DNA of 55,745 bases from assembly GCA_002390845.1 (NCBI GenBank), contig DGQT01000008.1:1-55745 (forward strand), read 5' to 3'. The notes under the pieces were generated by a model. The model did not search any database. It worked only from the letters and a program-made list of their open reading frames with translations, and was not told where the DNA came from. This document shows, piece by piece, positions 8,092 to 17,112 of this stretch; the stretch's first letter is position 1; every line of letters starts with the position of its first letter. This DNA is from Chitinophagaceae bacterium UBA4407. Lineage in GTDB: Bacteria > Bacteroidota > Bacteroidia > Chitinophagales > Chitinophagaceae. A program made the translations under genes and the position numbers.

Positions 8092-9147
8092 TTATTTCTG
8101 AACCTCATTATCTTTAAAGTTAGTAATGGTATTTCCGTCATAACGGTATACTCCATCAAATGCCCCAAACCAAATACTTCCATCATTTACTTCTAAAATC
8201 CCAAAAAGGTTTAGTGATTGTTTTATTTCAGTTATAGCTGGCTTTTTATCAGATAATGACTTTTTATCATAACGGGAAACTGCAAAAATTCCTTTGTCGT
8301 TAAAACCACTAGTCCAAATGTTTCCTTTTTTATCTTCATAAACATAACGAACACGATTTTTGGTGAAATTGGTAAAGGCGCTGCCATCATAGCGCCAAAG
8401 TCCGCCATCTCCACCAAGCCAAATATTGCCTTTTTTATCTTCGATTATCGACCAAACATTTTTAAAGGGCTTACTTTCATTATCCCTGAAAACCTTAAAT
8501 GTTCTTCCATCATAAATAAAGGTATTTCCATTTGTGCCAAACCAAAGTTTACCTGATTTGTCTTCAATAATAGGAAAAGCTGCACTAGAGCCGCTTGTAA
8601 AATCCGGAGATGAATTCTCTTTTCTATTTTCAATCACAGTATCTCCTTTCATCATATAATTCCGAAATGATTTTCCATCGTAACGGCTTGCTCCTCCATT
8701 GGTGCCAAACCAGATATTGCCATTTTTATCTTCATAAATATGAATAACCCAATTATTAACAAGACCCTCCCTGGTTGTAAAATGTTGAATGGATTTCCCA
8801 TCGTAATAATAAACACCGGAGCCATAATTACCAAACCAAAAATTTCCTTTTCTATCTTCTAACACAGAAAAAAAGCGGTCTGGATACAGGTTACCTGTGA
8901 TATTGGTAAAAGATTTTCCATCGTACCGGATAATACCCTCGTTTGAAGCAAGCCAAATATTTCCTTGTCTATCTTGCTTGATGGTACGAACCGATGTGGT
9001 AGGGCCGAGTAAGGTAATTACCCCTTTGGTTTCGTTCCTGATGGTATCTTTTGGCACGCCGGTTTGGCCTTGTGCTTTACCGGAAGTGTAAAAAGCTAAC
9101 ATTAAAAACAAAGCAAATAGTTTCATGTGTTTTTTCATTTTATTCAT
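8092..9147 (-). CDS. Secreted regulator-propeller repeat protein
   Basis: A predicted exported beta-propeller protein. After a signal peptide (MKLFALFLMLAFYTSGKAQ) it has about seven repeats of roughly 40 residues of the type GNIWFGTNGGASRYDGKSF, the reg_prop unit normally found in the sensor part of hybrid two-component regulators. Here there is no membrane, kinase or DNA-binding domain after the propeller, so it is a stand-alone propeller. The frame opens at 9189, but ATG 9147 (MNKMKKHMKLF) places the signal peptide correctly. Ligand unknown. Confidence 0.8.
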   Translation of the reverse strand: MNKMKKHMKLFALFLMLAFYTSGKAQGQTGVPKDTIRNETKGVITLLGPTTSVRTIKQDRQGNIWLASNEGIIRYDGKSFTNITGNLYPDRFFSVLEDRKGNFWFGNYGSGVYYYDGKSIQHFTTREGLVNNWVIHIYEDKNGNIWFGTNGGASRYDGKSFRNYMMKGDTVIENRKENSSPDFTSGSSAAFPIIEDKSGKLWFGTNGNTFIYDGRTFKVFRDNESKPFKNVWSIIEDKKGNIWLGGDGGLWRYDGSAFTNFTKNRVRYVYEDKKGNIWTSGFNDKGIFAVSRYDKKSLSDKKPAITEIKQSLNLFGILEVNDGSIWFGAFDGVYRYDGNTITNFKDNEVQK

Positions 9148-9249
9148 AAAAATACATTTGGTTTTAAAATAGATTGCGCACAAATACAACTTTTGTAAAC
9201 CTTTTTAATACCGCTAATGCAACCATCTGCCCATTCCTATTCCAACCGT

Positions 9250-9307
9250 ACCAGTGTGCGACGCAAGAAAAGCTTCATAGTAGCAATACTGCCGGGTTCA
9301 AAAAAAA
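9250..9307. repeat. Dispersed fold-back element, right arm
   Basis: CCAGTGTGCGACGCAAGAAA, AGCTTCATAGTAGCAATACT, then GCCGGGTTCAAAAAAA. One of the most complete arms. It lies between two divergent secreted-protein genes. Confidence 0.9.
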
Positions 9308-9418
9308 TAAACCTTTCTGTTACTACAGGTATGAAACGACACAGTTTTTTGCATTAAGAAAAGTTAATTTAGTGGTATGATTTATTTTTTTTAATTTACA
9401 GTTCAAAATTTAAAAGCT

Positions 9419-10651
9419 ATGAAATCTACAACTTTACCTAAACTTTTATGTGCAGGCTTTTTACTTGCAGCAAATGCACCAACATTTGCACAAAACAACA
9501 GGGCATTTGCCATTACCGGTGAAACAAAAGGAAATGTTGCGTGGACCGTTGTTCGCGAAATTGACCTGGGCACCGGCGCAGAAGTAAGAACCATTTATGC
9601 GCCTTCTTCAAAAGCAATGATTCTTGATGCAGCGAGTGGCACACGTTTGCAGCAAAGTGATATGAGTGTTACAGCTTACAATGATAAAAATGCAGTTACC
9701 GCACCCACAGAAACGCTTGTTGCCGCCAGCGCTTACGATCTTAAAACCAACCGGTTGTTTTTTACACCAATGCACAGCAATCAACTTCGTTATTTTGATC
9801 TTAACCGTGGTACCAATACCGTGTTTTATGTTCGAAATACTGCTTTAAAAGCGTTTGCCGAAACGCCCGGCGAGGCTGATGTAATTACAAGAATGTGTTT
9901 TGGTTCTGATGGTTACGGTTATGCGCTTACCAATGATGGCAAACATTTGATCCGTTTTTCATCCGGAGAAAAAATCACCATTGTAGATCTTGGCCAGGTA
10001 CAGGATGGTAAAAGTAACAATGGCATTTCAATACGCAATATGTGCACAAGCTGGGGTGGCGATATGATTGCCGACGCATTTGGAAACTTATACATCATCA
10101 GCATGAAAGGAAATATTTTTAAAATGAACCCACAAACATTGGTAGCTGATTTTGTTGGACAAATAAAGAATCTTCCTCAAGATTATACCATTAATGCTGC
10201 CGCGGTTGATGCTTTTGGAAATGTTGTTGTTGGTTGTGCATCAAAAACTGAAAATTATTACAGTGTTAACCTCTCTACGTTAGAGGCTTCGGTATTACCC
10301 AAACAGCAACAGCAGGTTTACAATACATCTGACCTGGCAAGCTGCCATTTTGCTTACGAAAATCTGGTAAACACTACAACTGTTTCAACCAAAGCGAATG
10401 TTACAGTTTACCCCAACCCCGTTATAAACAAAACACTCAATGTTTCGTTTGATGCACTTAAAGCGGGTAACCATAATGTGCAGATAACAGATGCATCAGG
10501 CAATAGCATTCTTAGCAAAATGGTGAATATAAATGGTAAAACAAGTACTCAGATTATACTTCCAAAATCAACTTCAGGTGGCATGTATCTTATAAAAGTT
10601 ACCGATGCCTCTGGTCAATTACAATACTCAGGCAAAGTGGTGGTTTTATAA
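9419..10651 (+). CDS. Secreted protein with type IX sorting domain
   Basis: A 410-residue exported protein of unknown function. The signal peptide is MKSTTLPKLLCAGFLLAANA followed by PTFAQ. The middle, with repeated beta-strand patterns (AYDLKTNRLFFTPMHSNQLR), resembles a propeller-like fold but no enzyme motif is visible. The last 80 residues (VYPNPVINKTLNVSF, VQITDASGNSILS, GGMYLIKVTDASG, KVVVL) are a T9SS type A sorting domain, so the protein should reach the cell surface or medium. A strong terminator follows. Confidence 0.85.
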   Translation: MKSTTLPKLLCAGFLLAANAPTFAQNNRAFAITGETKGNVAWTVVREIDLGTGAEVRTIYAPSSKAMILDAASGTRLQQSDMSVTAYNDKNAVTAPTETLVAASAYDLKTNRLFFTPMHSNQLRYFDLNRGTNTVFYVRNTALKAFAETPGEADVITRMCFGSDGYGYALTNDGKHLIRFSSGEKITIVDLGQVQDGKSNNGISIRNMCTSWGGDMIADAFGNLYIISMKGNIFKMNPQTLVADFVGQIKNLPQDYTINAAAVDAFGNVVVGCASKTENYYSVNLSTLEASVLPKQQQQVYNTSDLASCHFAYENLVNTTTVSTKANVTVYPNPVINKTLNVSFDALKAGNHNVQITDASGNSILSKMVNINGKTSTQIILPKSTSGGMYLIKVTDASGQLQYSGKVVVL

Positions 10652-10671
10652 AAGATCAATCGTATTTATAG

Positions 10672-10702
10672 AAAGTCCTGCTGTTACGGCAGGACTTTTT
10701 TA
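10672..10702 (+). terminator. Intrinsic terminator after the T9SS protein
   Basis: Perfect inverted repeat GTCCTGC / GCAGGAC around a seven-base loop, then six T. It is 23 bases past the stop. Confidence 0.92.
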
Positions 10703-10738
10703 TTTTCGCAAGATTGCAATGAAACCCAAACAAATAAC

Positions 10739-11479
10739 ATGTTTCAATCGAAGAAAAATATTATAGCAGGCCGTAACCCTGTTGCCGAAGCTTTAAAGAG
10801 CGGACAAACCATTGATAAAGTTCTGCTCTTTACAAATGCTTCAGGCGATGCGGTTAATGAGATCAGGCAACTCGCAGCTACTAATCATGTGCCCGTGCAA
10901 TATGTGCCCAACGAAAAGCTGAACAGCTTAACCAATGTGCAACACCAAGGTGTAATAGCTTTTAAATCGAGCATTGTTTACCAGGATTTGCAACAGGTGA
11001 TCGACTGGTTAAATGAAAAAGGCGAAACAGCTTTATTTTTAATGCTGGATGGTGTTACAGATATCCGCAACATTGGCGGTATTGCAAGAACCGCTTTGTG
11101 TTGTGGTGTTCAGGCGATTATTATTCCCGATAAAGGTGTGGGCGCTTTAAACGAAGATGCTGTAAAAACAAGTGCCGGTGCATTAGAGCAAATACAGGTC
11201 TGCCGCGTAAACAGTTTAATGAAAGCAGTAGATACTTTGCACATGAATGGCATTAAAGTTTTTGCCAGTGAAATGACGGCGGATAAAAAAGTTTTTGACC
11301 TTGATTTTAAAGAGCCCTGCTGCATCATTATGGGTAGCGAGGAGCGTGGCATATTTGCACCGTTAATGAAAATCTGCGATGAGAAATTTAAGATACCGAT
11401 GGCCGGAAACTTTGAATCATTAAACGTTTCCGTTGCAACCGGAATGATCTTGTACGAAGCAGTGAAACAAAGAATGTAA
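10739..11479 (+). CDS. rlmB: 23S rRNA (guanosine-2'-O)-methyltransferase, SpoU/RlmB type
   Basis: A SPOUT-class methyltransferase, likely adding the 2'-O-methyl group at G2251 of 23S rRNA using S-adenosylmethionine. The N-terminal substrate-binding part starts NIIAGRNPVAEALKSG. The SpoU domain has LDGVTDIRNIGGIARTA (motif 1), IIMGSEERGI (motif 2) and SLNVSVATGMILYEAV (motif 3, knot). The length of 246 matches RlmB. It stands alone. Other SpoU members modify tRNA, so the target is an inference, but the N-terminal domain favours RlmB. Confidence 0.9.
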   Translation: MFQSKKNIIAGRNPVAEALKSGQTIDKVLLFTNASGDAVNEIRQLAATNHVPVQYVPNEKLNSLTNVQHQGVIAFKSSIVYQDLQQVIDWLNEKGETALFLMLDGVTDIRNIGGIARTALCCGVQAIIIPDKGVGALNEDAVKTSAGALEQIQVCRVNSLMKAVDTLHMNGIKVFASEMTADKKVFDLDFKEPCCIIMGSEERGIFAPLMKICDEKFKIPMAGNFESLNVSVATGMILYEAVKQRM

Positions 11480-11528
11480 ACTTCTTCTCAATTTCTTTTT
11501 TTTGATACCAGCTACATAACTCCGATTA

Positions 11529-11712
11529 AGCATCGTTGCGTCGCAATACGTTCATCTGCAGATTATATATTTGAGCTTTTCTTACGCACGGTATAAATTC
11601 GATTCGGTAAAAGCTGCCCAACAATATACTGATGAAAGGATTGCGACCCCGAGTTCCGCTTCGCTCGTCGGGGCAGGCGCAAGAGGCGATGCCATGAAAA
11701 ACTATTGCCGGT
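11529..11712. repeat. Dispersed fold-back element, decayed copy with both arms
   Basis: The left core CATCGTTGCGTCGCAATACG (then TTCATCTGCA) is shared with the copy at 24.97 kb. The right side has GGGGCAGGCGCAAGAGGCGA and TGCCATG, then TTGCCGG. It fills the gap between rlmB and the next minus-strand gene. Confidence 0.65.
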
Positions 11713-11760
11713 ATTATACAAGACTATCAAACGCACGATTGCTTTGTAAGCGTAAAATTA

Positions 11761-12372
11761 TTAAGAGGGATTTTGTGTAAGCACAAACTCTATGGTAAAT
11801 AAACTTTGCTCCACTTTTACTTTCGAGCAAACGCCATTGGTGTAGTAATAAGATGTTGTATTGCCATCGGGTAGTTTTATTTTGTAGTAGTTGCTAATCT
11901 TTTCAATGTTTAGTAACTGCTCAAAATTGTCGGAATAGACCTGCCTAATATTTACAGGTTCTAAAAAGTAAAGGCTCAGGAAATTATAATCTATTCGGTT
12001 TAGTGCCACAGCGTTCGATGATGTTTCTTTGGTAACCTGGTAATGTGTTCCCTGGAAAGAAGTGCGTTTGTTTGCTTTAATATCTTTATTAATGCTGCGG
12101 TAAACATAAGAACGCATCATTAAACCGTTTTGAAACAATACTTCCTGGTTCTCTATAATAGTAAATAAAAAAATCATTCTTTTTTTTATCTCAGAACCCA
12201 AAGTTATAAGGCAGTTGCTGGCGCTGTCGTTCTTGTCAATCTTTACCCAGCCAATTGAATTACCGCCTTGCATTACTTTATAATTAAGCTGTGTATGCTG
12301 TGCCTTTAAAGAAGAAGGCGTAACAACGAAAATTAAAGTGAAAAGAAATATAAATATGATGGCGTTTTTCAA
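11761..12372 (-). CDS. Secreted protein, possibly DUF6134-like
   Basis: A 203-residue exported protein with signal peptide MKNAIIFIFLFTLIFVVTPS then SLKAQ. The body is beta-rich (LNYKVMQGGNSIGWVKIDK), with no enzyme motif that I recognise; the overall pattern reminds me of DUF6134 proteins, an inference. The start is unusual: the codon is TTG at 12372, immediately after an in-frame TAA, and no ATG occurs before the signal peptide ends, so TTG must be used if the gene is intact. It stands alone on the minus strand. Confidence 0.65.
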   Translation of the reverse strand: MKNAIIFIFLFTLIFVVTPSSLKAQHTQLNYKVMQGGNSIGWVKIDKNDSASNCLITLGSEIKKRMIFLFTIIENQEVLFQNGLMMRSYVYRSINKDIKANKRTSFQGTHYQVTKETSSNAVALNRIDYNFLSLYFLEPVNIRQVYSDNFEQLLNIEKISNYYKIKLPDGNTTSYYYTNGVCSKVKVEQSLFTIEFVLTQNPS

Positions 12373-12580
12373 TTACGTTTTTTTAAACCGGTAGCGATAT
12401 CGGATAATTAAAATTTAGTACAGCGATAAAGATAGGTAACAACAGCAATCAGCAACCGTTAATGTTTCATTTTGCAGGTGACAACTGCATGTTTAATTAG
12501 AATTTAATTGGCTTAGGTGCCATTATGGCGATGTTATGTTTGCTGTATAACTAAGTTTTACTTATTACTTTTACAGCAAG

Positions 12581-13438
12581 ATGAATGATATAAAATTAAT
12601 CGAATGTCCGCGGGATGCCATGCAGGGCTGGCCGCATTTTATACCAACTGAAAAGAAGATCGCTTATATTAATGCTTTGCTTGAAGTAGGTTTCGATACC
12701 ATTGACTTTGGCAGTTTTGTGTCGCCAAAAGCTATTCCGCAAATGGCCGATACTAAAAAAGTGTTGAAAGGTTTGAAGGTTGATAAGTTGACAGGATCTA
12801 AGCTGCTTGCAATAGTTGCCAATACACGTGGCGCAGAGGAGGCTGTGTTGTATGATGAGATCACTTATCTCGGTTTTCCGTTTTCTATTTCGCCAACATT
12901 TCAAATGCGTAATACCAACAGTACTATTGAAGAAAGCGTTGAACGTGTTGAAGAGATACAAAACCTTTGCATAAAAAATAAAAAGCAACTGGTGCTTTAT
13001 TTAAGTATGGGTTTTGGTAATCCTTATGGCGATGCATACAACGAAACTATTTTATTGCACTGGGCAAATGAAATGGCAGAACGCAGTATAAAAATTATTT
13101 CATTGGCCGATACGGTTGGCGTTGCTACTGAAGAGCAAATAAGTGCAGCACTGAATGCGCTGATACCAAAATATAAAGAAATTGAATTTGGGGTTCACTT
13201 GCATTCAACTGTTGCCAACAGAAAAGAGAAGTTGGAAGCTGCAGTAGATGCGGGTTGTAAAAGATTCGACGGAGCATTAAAAGGTATCGGCGGCTGCCCT
13301 ATGGCGCAGGATGAACTGGTGGGTAATATGGATTCTGTTTTTATGATCGACTATTTTAGTGATAAAAAAATGCTGAACAATTTAAACCAGGATGCATTGG
13401 CAACAAGCCTCAACATTGAATCAGAAATATTTATATAA
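12581..13438 (+). CDS. Hydroxymethylglutaryl-CoA lyase
   Basis: Cleaves 3-hydroxy-3-methylglutaryl-CoA to acetoacetate and acetyl-CoA, the last step of leucine breakdown. It is a DRE-TIM barrel of the HMGL-like family. Seen: ECPRDAMQGWPHFIPT (catalytic Arg-Asp where others have GPRDGLQ), FVSPKAIPQMAD, HLHSTVANRKEKLEAAVDAG with the metal histidines, and the active-site cysteine loop GIGGCPMAQDELVGN. The length of 285 is normal. The stop overlaps the ATG of the next gene by one base, so the two are translationally linked. Confidence 0.92.
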   Translation: MNDIKLIECPRDAMQGWPHFIPTEKKIAYINALLEVGFDTIDFGSFVSPKAIPQMADTKKVLKGLKVDKLTGSKLLAIVANTRGAEEAVLYDEITYLGFPFSISPTFQMRNTNSTIEESVERVEEIQNLCIKNKKQLVLYLSMGFGNPYGDAYNETILLHWANEMAERSIKIISLADTVGVATEEQISAALNALIPKYKEIEFGVHLHSTVANRKEKLEAAVDAGCKRFDGALKGIGGCPMAQDELVGNMDSVFMIDYFSDKKMLNNLNQDALATSLNIESEIFI

Positions 13439-14418
13439 TGCAATTCTTCGCACCCATTAATATTAAAAATTTAGAACCTTCCATTAATTATAAAGACCAT
13501 ATTTTACTTACCGGTTCTTGTTTTACAGAGCATATCGGTAATCATTTAATAGACGCAAAATTCAACGTGTTACAAAACCCAAACGGCATTTTGTTTGATA
13601 CTTTGAGTGTATGCCGAAGCCTGATTTCTTACGTTCAAAATAAACAGTATACAGAGGCTGATCTTTTTTATTTGAATGATTGCTGGCATAGCTGGCAATA
13701 CCATAGCCGGTTCTCAAACCCTGATAAAGATTTATGTTTGCACAACATTAATGCAGCGCAAAAGCAGGCGCATCAATTTCTCGCAAACGCTGACTGGCTC
13801 ATTATTACACTGGGTTCATCATTTTGTTATAAGCTTGTAGAAACGCAGGCTGCAGTAGCCAATTGTCATAAAGCACCCGCTAAAGAATTCATTAAACATT
13901 TATGTACGATTGAAGAATCAGTTACTGCATTAGATACTACAATACACAAGCTTTTTCATTTTAATCCAAAGCTTAAAATTATTTTTAGCATAAGCCCGGT
14001 GCGGCACTTGCGGGATGGCGTTGTTGAAAACAATCGCAGCAAGGCAAGGCTTATAGAAACCGTGCACCATTTGGTAAACAAGTTTGATAAACTCTATTAT
14101 TTTCCTGCATACGAACTGGTAATTGATGTATTGCGTGACTATCGTTTTTACGATGTTGATCTTGCACATCCCAATTATGCGGCTACCAGTTTTGTACTCG
14201 AAAAATTTTCTGAATCCTGTTTTGATGCCAGCACCATTTCTTTAATGGAAGAAATAAGGAAGATCGTTATTGCAAGAAATCATAAACCCTTTAATGCAAC
14301 ATCGCAGCAGCATAAGCAGTTTTTACAAACGCATTTAGAAAGATCAAAAGCGTTGCAGGAAAAATATCCTTATCTCGATTTTAGTAAAGAGCTGGAATAT
14401 TTTTCTCAGTCAAAATAA
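13438..14418 (+). CDS. GSCFA domain protein
   Basis: A 326-residue cytoplasmic protein of the GSCFA family, named for the motif seen here as LTGSCFTEHIGN. A predicted SGNH/GDSL-like hydrolase fold: the Ser in GSCF, the block ITLGSSFCYK, the SPVRHLRDG region and a late DLAHPNYAA with Asp/His. The substrate is not known. The start ATG overlaps the stop of HMG-CoA lyase (TAATG), so it is the second gene of that operon. A dispersed repeat arm starts eight bases past its stop. Confidence 0.87.
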   Translation: MQFFAPINIKNLEPSINYKDHILLTGSCFTEHIGNHLIDAKFNVLQNPNGILFDTLSVCRSLISYVQNKQYTEADLFYLNDCWHSWQYHSRFSNPDKDLCLHNINAAQKQAHQFLANADWLIITLGSSFCYKLVETQAAVANCHKAPAKEFIKHLCTIEESVTALDTTIHKLFHFNPKLKIIFSISPVRHLRDGVVENNRSKARLIETVHHLVNKFDKLYYFPAYELVIDVLRDYRFYDVDLAHPNYAATSFVLEKFSESCFDASTISLMEEIRKIVIARNHKPFNATSQQHKQFLQTHLERSKALQEKYPYLDFSKELEYFSQSK

Positions 14419-14425
14419 GTATAGA

Positions 14426-14484
14426 TTTTTTTAGCCGGGCAGGAGAATAAGTATGAGGCTTTACTTGCGTCGCACATTTCAACG
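14426..14484. repeat. Dispersed fold-back element, left arm
   Basis: T-run, AGCCGGGCAGGAG, TATGAGGCTTTACTTGCGTC, GCACATTTCAACGG. Inner sequence GGTTGGATG...TTGAGCTTTTAC continues to about 14515. It begins just after the GSCFA stop. Confidence 0.85.
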
Positions 14485-14575
14485 GTTGGATGTTCTATTG
14501 AGCTTTTACTTTAGCGAATAATTCTTATTATGGAAAAGCAAAGAATTTGAATCTTGTAATTCAATAAAACTGCAA

Positions 14576-15139
14576 ATGACCTTGCGCCTGATATTTGAAA
14601 GAATTTTAAATCCGTCGTGGAAATTACTTTTAATATGGTCTATTATCATTGTGCCATTTTTTTCATGGTTCCTTCTTTCACATTCGTTCGACTGGTTGTT
14701 GGGGGTACGATACTATATGAAAATGATATTTGTCTTATTAATTATACTATTACTTCTTTTGTTTATATTGGATCACTATTCAAAGACGTCATTAAAAAGA
14801 TACCTGCTTTTATCAATAGCAGTTTGGGCAATTATATGTTTCTTATTTGTTCCAATTAAAAAATTTATAGAAAAGCAAAGTGAGAACAGGGCCGAAGTAA
14901 TCATAAATTCTATTGAAAAATACAAGCAAGATTTTGGCGAATATCCCGAAAATTTAAACGGGCAGGATTTTAAGAATTTGCCAATACAAAATGCTTTGGG
15001 AAACTACTATTACTATCTCACAACCACTGATAAAAAGACAGGTGAAAAATATTTTAAAATATCTTACTATACCTTCAATGGTAGGGTAGGATATTATTCA
15101 AGCCGTCGTAAAAAATGGGAATATTATGAAGATGATTAA
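14576..15139 (+). CDS. Small membrane protein with pseudopilin-like tail
   Basis: A 187-residue protein I cannot assign. It has three hydrophobic segments near residues 17-37, 46-65 and 74-94, so it should sit in the inner membrane. The C-terminal 85 residues are soluble: AEVIINSIEKYKQDFGEYP then tyrosine-rich beta strands (NYYYYLTTTDKKTGEKYF). The stretch INSIEKYKQDFGEYPENL resembles the start of the globular part of type II secretion pseudopilins, but the usual prepilin leader is missing. It stands alone between repeat arms. Confidence 0.65.
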   Translation: MTLRLIFERILNPSWKLLLIWSIIIVPFFSWFLLSHSFDWLLGVRYYMKMIFVLLIILLLLLFILDHYSKTSLKRYLLLSIAVWAIICFLFVPIKKFIEKQSENRAEVIINSIEKYKQDFGEYPENLNGQDFKNLPIQNALGNYYYYLTTTDKKTGEKYFKISYYTFNGRVGYYSSRRKKWEYYEDD

Positions 15140-15170
15140 CAGGCTGTTAAAAGCTCCATCAAACTTCCAA

Positions 15171-15222
15171 CAGCACAAGTGTGCGACGCAACGAAAGCCT
15201 CACAGAATTACTAAAGCCTGGT
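15171..15222. repeat. Dispersed fold-back element, right arm
   Basis: CAGCACAAGTGTGCGACGCA, ACGAAAGCCTCACAG, AAAGCCTGGTAAA. Upstream GGCTGTTAAAAGCTC matches the inner right part seen at 21.79 and 48.66 kb. It ends 12 bases from the amidotransferase stop. Confidence 0.85.
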
Positions 15223-15233
15223 AAATAATTGTA

Positions 15234-16055
15234 TTAATTCTCTACCAGTTCGCCTACGGCAATATTTAAAAAGTTGGGGAGTATATGGCTGTATGTAAAC
15301 CTGATTTTACCAGGATCGCCAAGGTGTTCAATCATGTTTTTCCACTTTGCTTCGCCGTGATTGGCGATTACGGTTTGTTTTTTGTCTTCACGTTGCAGGT
15401 ACATGCTCATACCTGTTGCATCAGCCTCCGGGTGAAACTGTGTGCCAATAAACCATTCGTTAAAACGCACGGCCATAATAGCCCTTTCGTAAATTACGTG
15501 GGGCCTTTCTTTTTCAATGGCAAGTATCGATGCGCCTAACTGCTTTAAGCGGTTGTGATGGGGTTCAATTACCTGGAAATCGCGGCTGTCCACACCATAA
15601 AACGGATCATGCAGTCCTTCAAAAACAATTTCATCTTTTCCATCCTCCAGCATGTGAACCGGGAACACACCAAACGCTGTAGACTTGCGCGAACATACAT
15701 TGGCAATCTTATAATACCTGCATGCCAGCTGAAAACTATGGCAAATAAAAAACACATGTTTCTTTGGGTAGTTAACCATGCTTCGGTTCCACTCTTCAAT
15801 TTTTTTTATCCAATGGCAGAAGTTAATATCCCACGGCTCGTTTATGCTTTCCAAAGGCGATCCGGGCCCGCCACTTGAAATATAAATATCATAAGAAAGA
15901 TCTGGTAATTCGTTTTTTACACGCACATCAAATTCATCCAGCACTACATTGTAATGGTTGGTATCGCCCCATTGATTAACGATCTCCCGTATGCAACGCA
16001 TGCCCTGGTTAGGGTAGCCCGCATTTAAATCCAGTATAGCTATTCTTATTCTCAT
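15234..16055 (-). CDS. Class I glutamine amidotransferase-like protein
   Basis: A single-domain amidotransferase, similar to the GATase part of GMP synthase but without a synthetase domain. Seen: the nucleophile cysteine in FFICHSFQLACRYYK and the His-Glu pair in IGTQFHPEADATGM. The N-terminus RIRIAILDLNAGYPNQGMR is typical of a Bacteroidota group often annotated as GMP synthase. Real GMP synthase is twice as long, so I do not use guaA. The frame opens at 16079, but ATG 16055 (MRIRIAILDL) is better. The glutamine-ammonia acceptor is unknown. Confidence 0.8.
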   Translation of the reverse strand: MRIRIAILDLNAGYPNQGMRCIREIVNQWGDTNHYNVVLDEFDVRVKNELPDLSYDIYISSGGPGSPLESINEPWDINFCHWIKKIEEWNRSMVNYPKKHVFFICHSFQLACRYYKIANVCSRKSTAFGVFPVHMLEDGKDEIVFEGLHDPFYGVDSRDFQVIEPHHNRLKQLGASILAIEKERPHVIYERAIMAVRFNEWFIGTQFHPEADATGMSMYLQREDKKQTVIANHGEAKWKNMIEHLGDPGKIRFTYSHILPNFLNIAVGELVEN

Positions 16056-16162
16056 AAAAAACTCATGCACGGCAAACATACAAATTTTATAAAAAAGTTA
16101 TACTTACTGGTTTTCAACAAATGTTAAGTAGTAATGTTCACACTTGAATTTAAATATAAAAA

Positions 16163-16222
16163 TTTTTTGAGCCCGGCGATAACATATAATGTCATCGCCT
16201 CTTGCGTCGCACACTTTTAGAT
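16163..16222. repeat. Dispersed fold-back element, left arm (GTCATCGCC type)
   Basis: T-run, GAGCCCGGCG, GTCATCGCCTCTTGCGTCGC, ACAC. This subtype has CATCGCC before the core instead of GAAGCTT. It lies between two minus-strand genes. Confidence 0.85.
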
Positions 16223-16272
16223 TTATATTTCTATTCAGCTTTCAACAGCCAAATACAGTGCAGCAAAGCATT

Positions 16273-17112
16273 TCAATGATTCATGGATTTAAGACTAACT
16301 TTTTCATTATCCTTAAGCAAAAGCGTAAGCAATAATGGAGCAATTTCAAAATAAGGTATCCGCATAATTAAAAAATCCATTATCACGAAAAGGATAAATA
16401 ATAAAACGAGCAGCCGGTCGTATTTTTTTGTAAAGAAACCAATAAAGAAAAAAAGCTCCAGTAATGTTGCCGACAAATAAAGTAGATAAGAAAGCTGCGG
16501 TCTTTGAATAAAGTAAAGTATTAGTTGAGATTGCCAGTAGGCGGGTGAATTTGTTAGTAGCTGGTTGTGCTGAAACAATAAAACACCGCTCATTTGCGAC
16601 AGGCTGAAAATACCGCCCTGGGCCAATTTCCATACGCCGGAAGATACAAAGAAGAAAAGAAAAAAGTATCGCAGCCCCTGGAAAAGCATTGAAAATGTTT
16701 TAGGGTTACCAGCCAGGAATATTAAAGGGAAAAGTAACCAGGCAACATGGCCCTCAATAGAATTAGATGCATACAATGTATAGCATTGAACATAACACCA
16801 GTTTACAATCACCACTGTTACTGCAACTACACTATTTGCTTTTTTGAAGTATTTAAACGAGAGCAGGTAAAGCAAGGGCATAGTATAGAATAACACATCA
16901 AATAATATCCAGCCAGTTTCGTTATTCAGCAGCCATTCATGTAAGCCCGTCTGCATAAAAAACCAGGTTACTAAATCCTTTCGGGTATAAAAGAAAGAAG
17001 GTTGTAACTGGTATAGCAACATTCCATTTAACCATTTATACACCATCAGCAAATAAAAAATAATGCTGTAGTACTGTACAATTCTGTATTTAAAATGATT
17101 TTGCAGTATCAA
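16273..17112 (-). CDS. HTTM-like multi-pass membrane protein
   Basis: A 279-residue inner-membrane protein with about seven or eight hydrophobic helices. The pattern (SGVWKLAQGGIFSLSQM, then LLELFFFIGFFTKKYDRLL) resembles the HTTM/vitamin-K carboxylase-like family, but the match is loose. The frame begins at a TTG at 17112 directly after the stop of the upstream gene; the next in-frame ATG is at 17046 (MVYKWLNGM), which would remove the first helix, so either start is possible. It is very probably co-transcribed with the 160-residue gene before it. Confidence 0.7.
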   Translation of the reverse strand: MILQNHFKYRIVQYYSIIFYLLMVYKWLNGMLLYQLQPSFFYTRKDLVTWFFMQTGLHEWLLNNETGWILFDVLFYTMPLLYLLSFKYFKKANSVVAVTVVIVNWCYVQCYTLYASNSIEGHVAWLLFPLIFLAGNPKTFSMLFQGLRYFFLFFFVSSGVWKLAQGGIFSLSQMSGVLLFQHNQLLTNSPAYWQSQLILYFIQRPQLSYLLYLSATLLELFFFIGFFTKKYDRLLVLLFILFVIMDFLIMRIPYFEIAPLLLTLLLKDNEKVSLKSMNH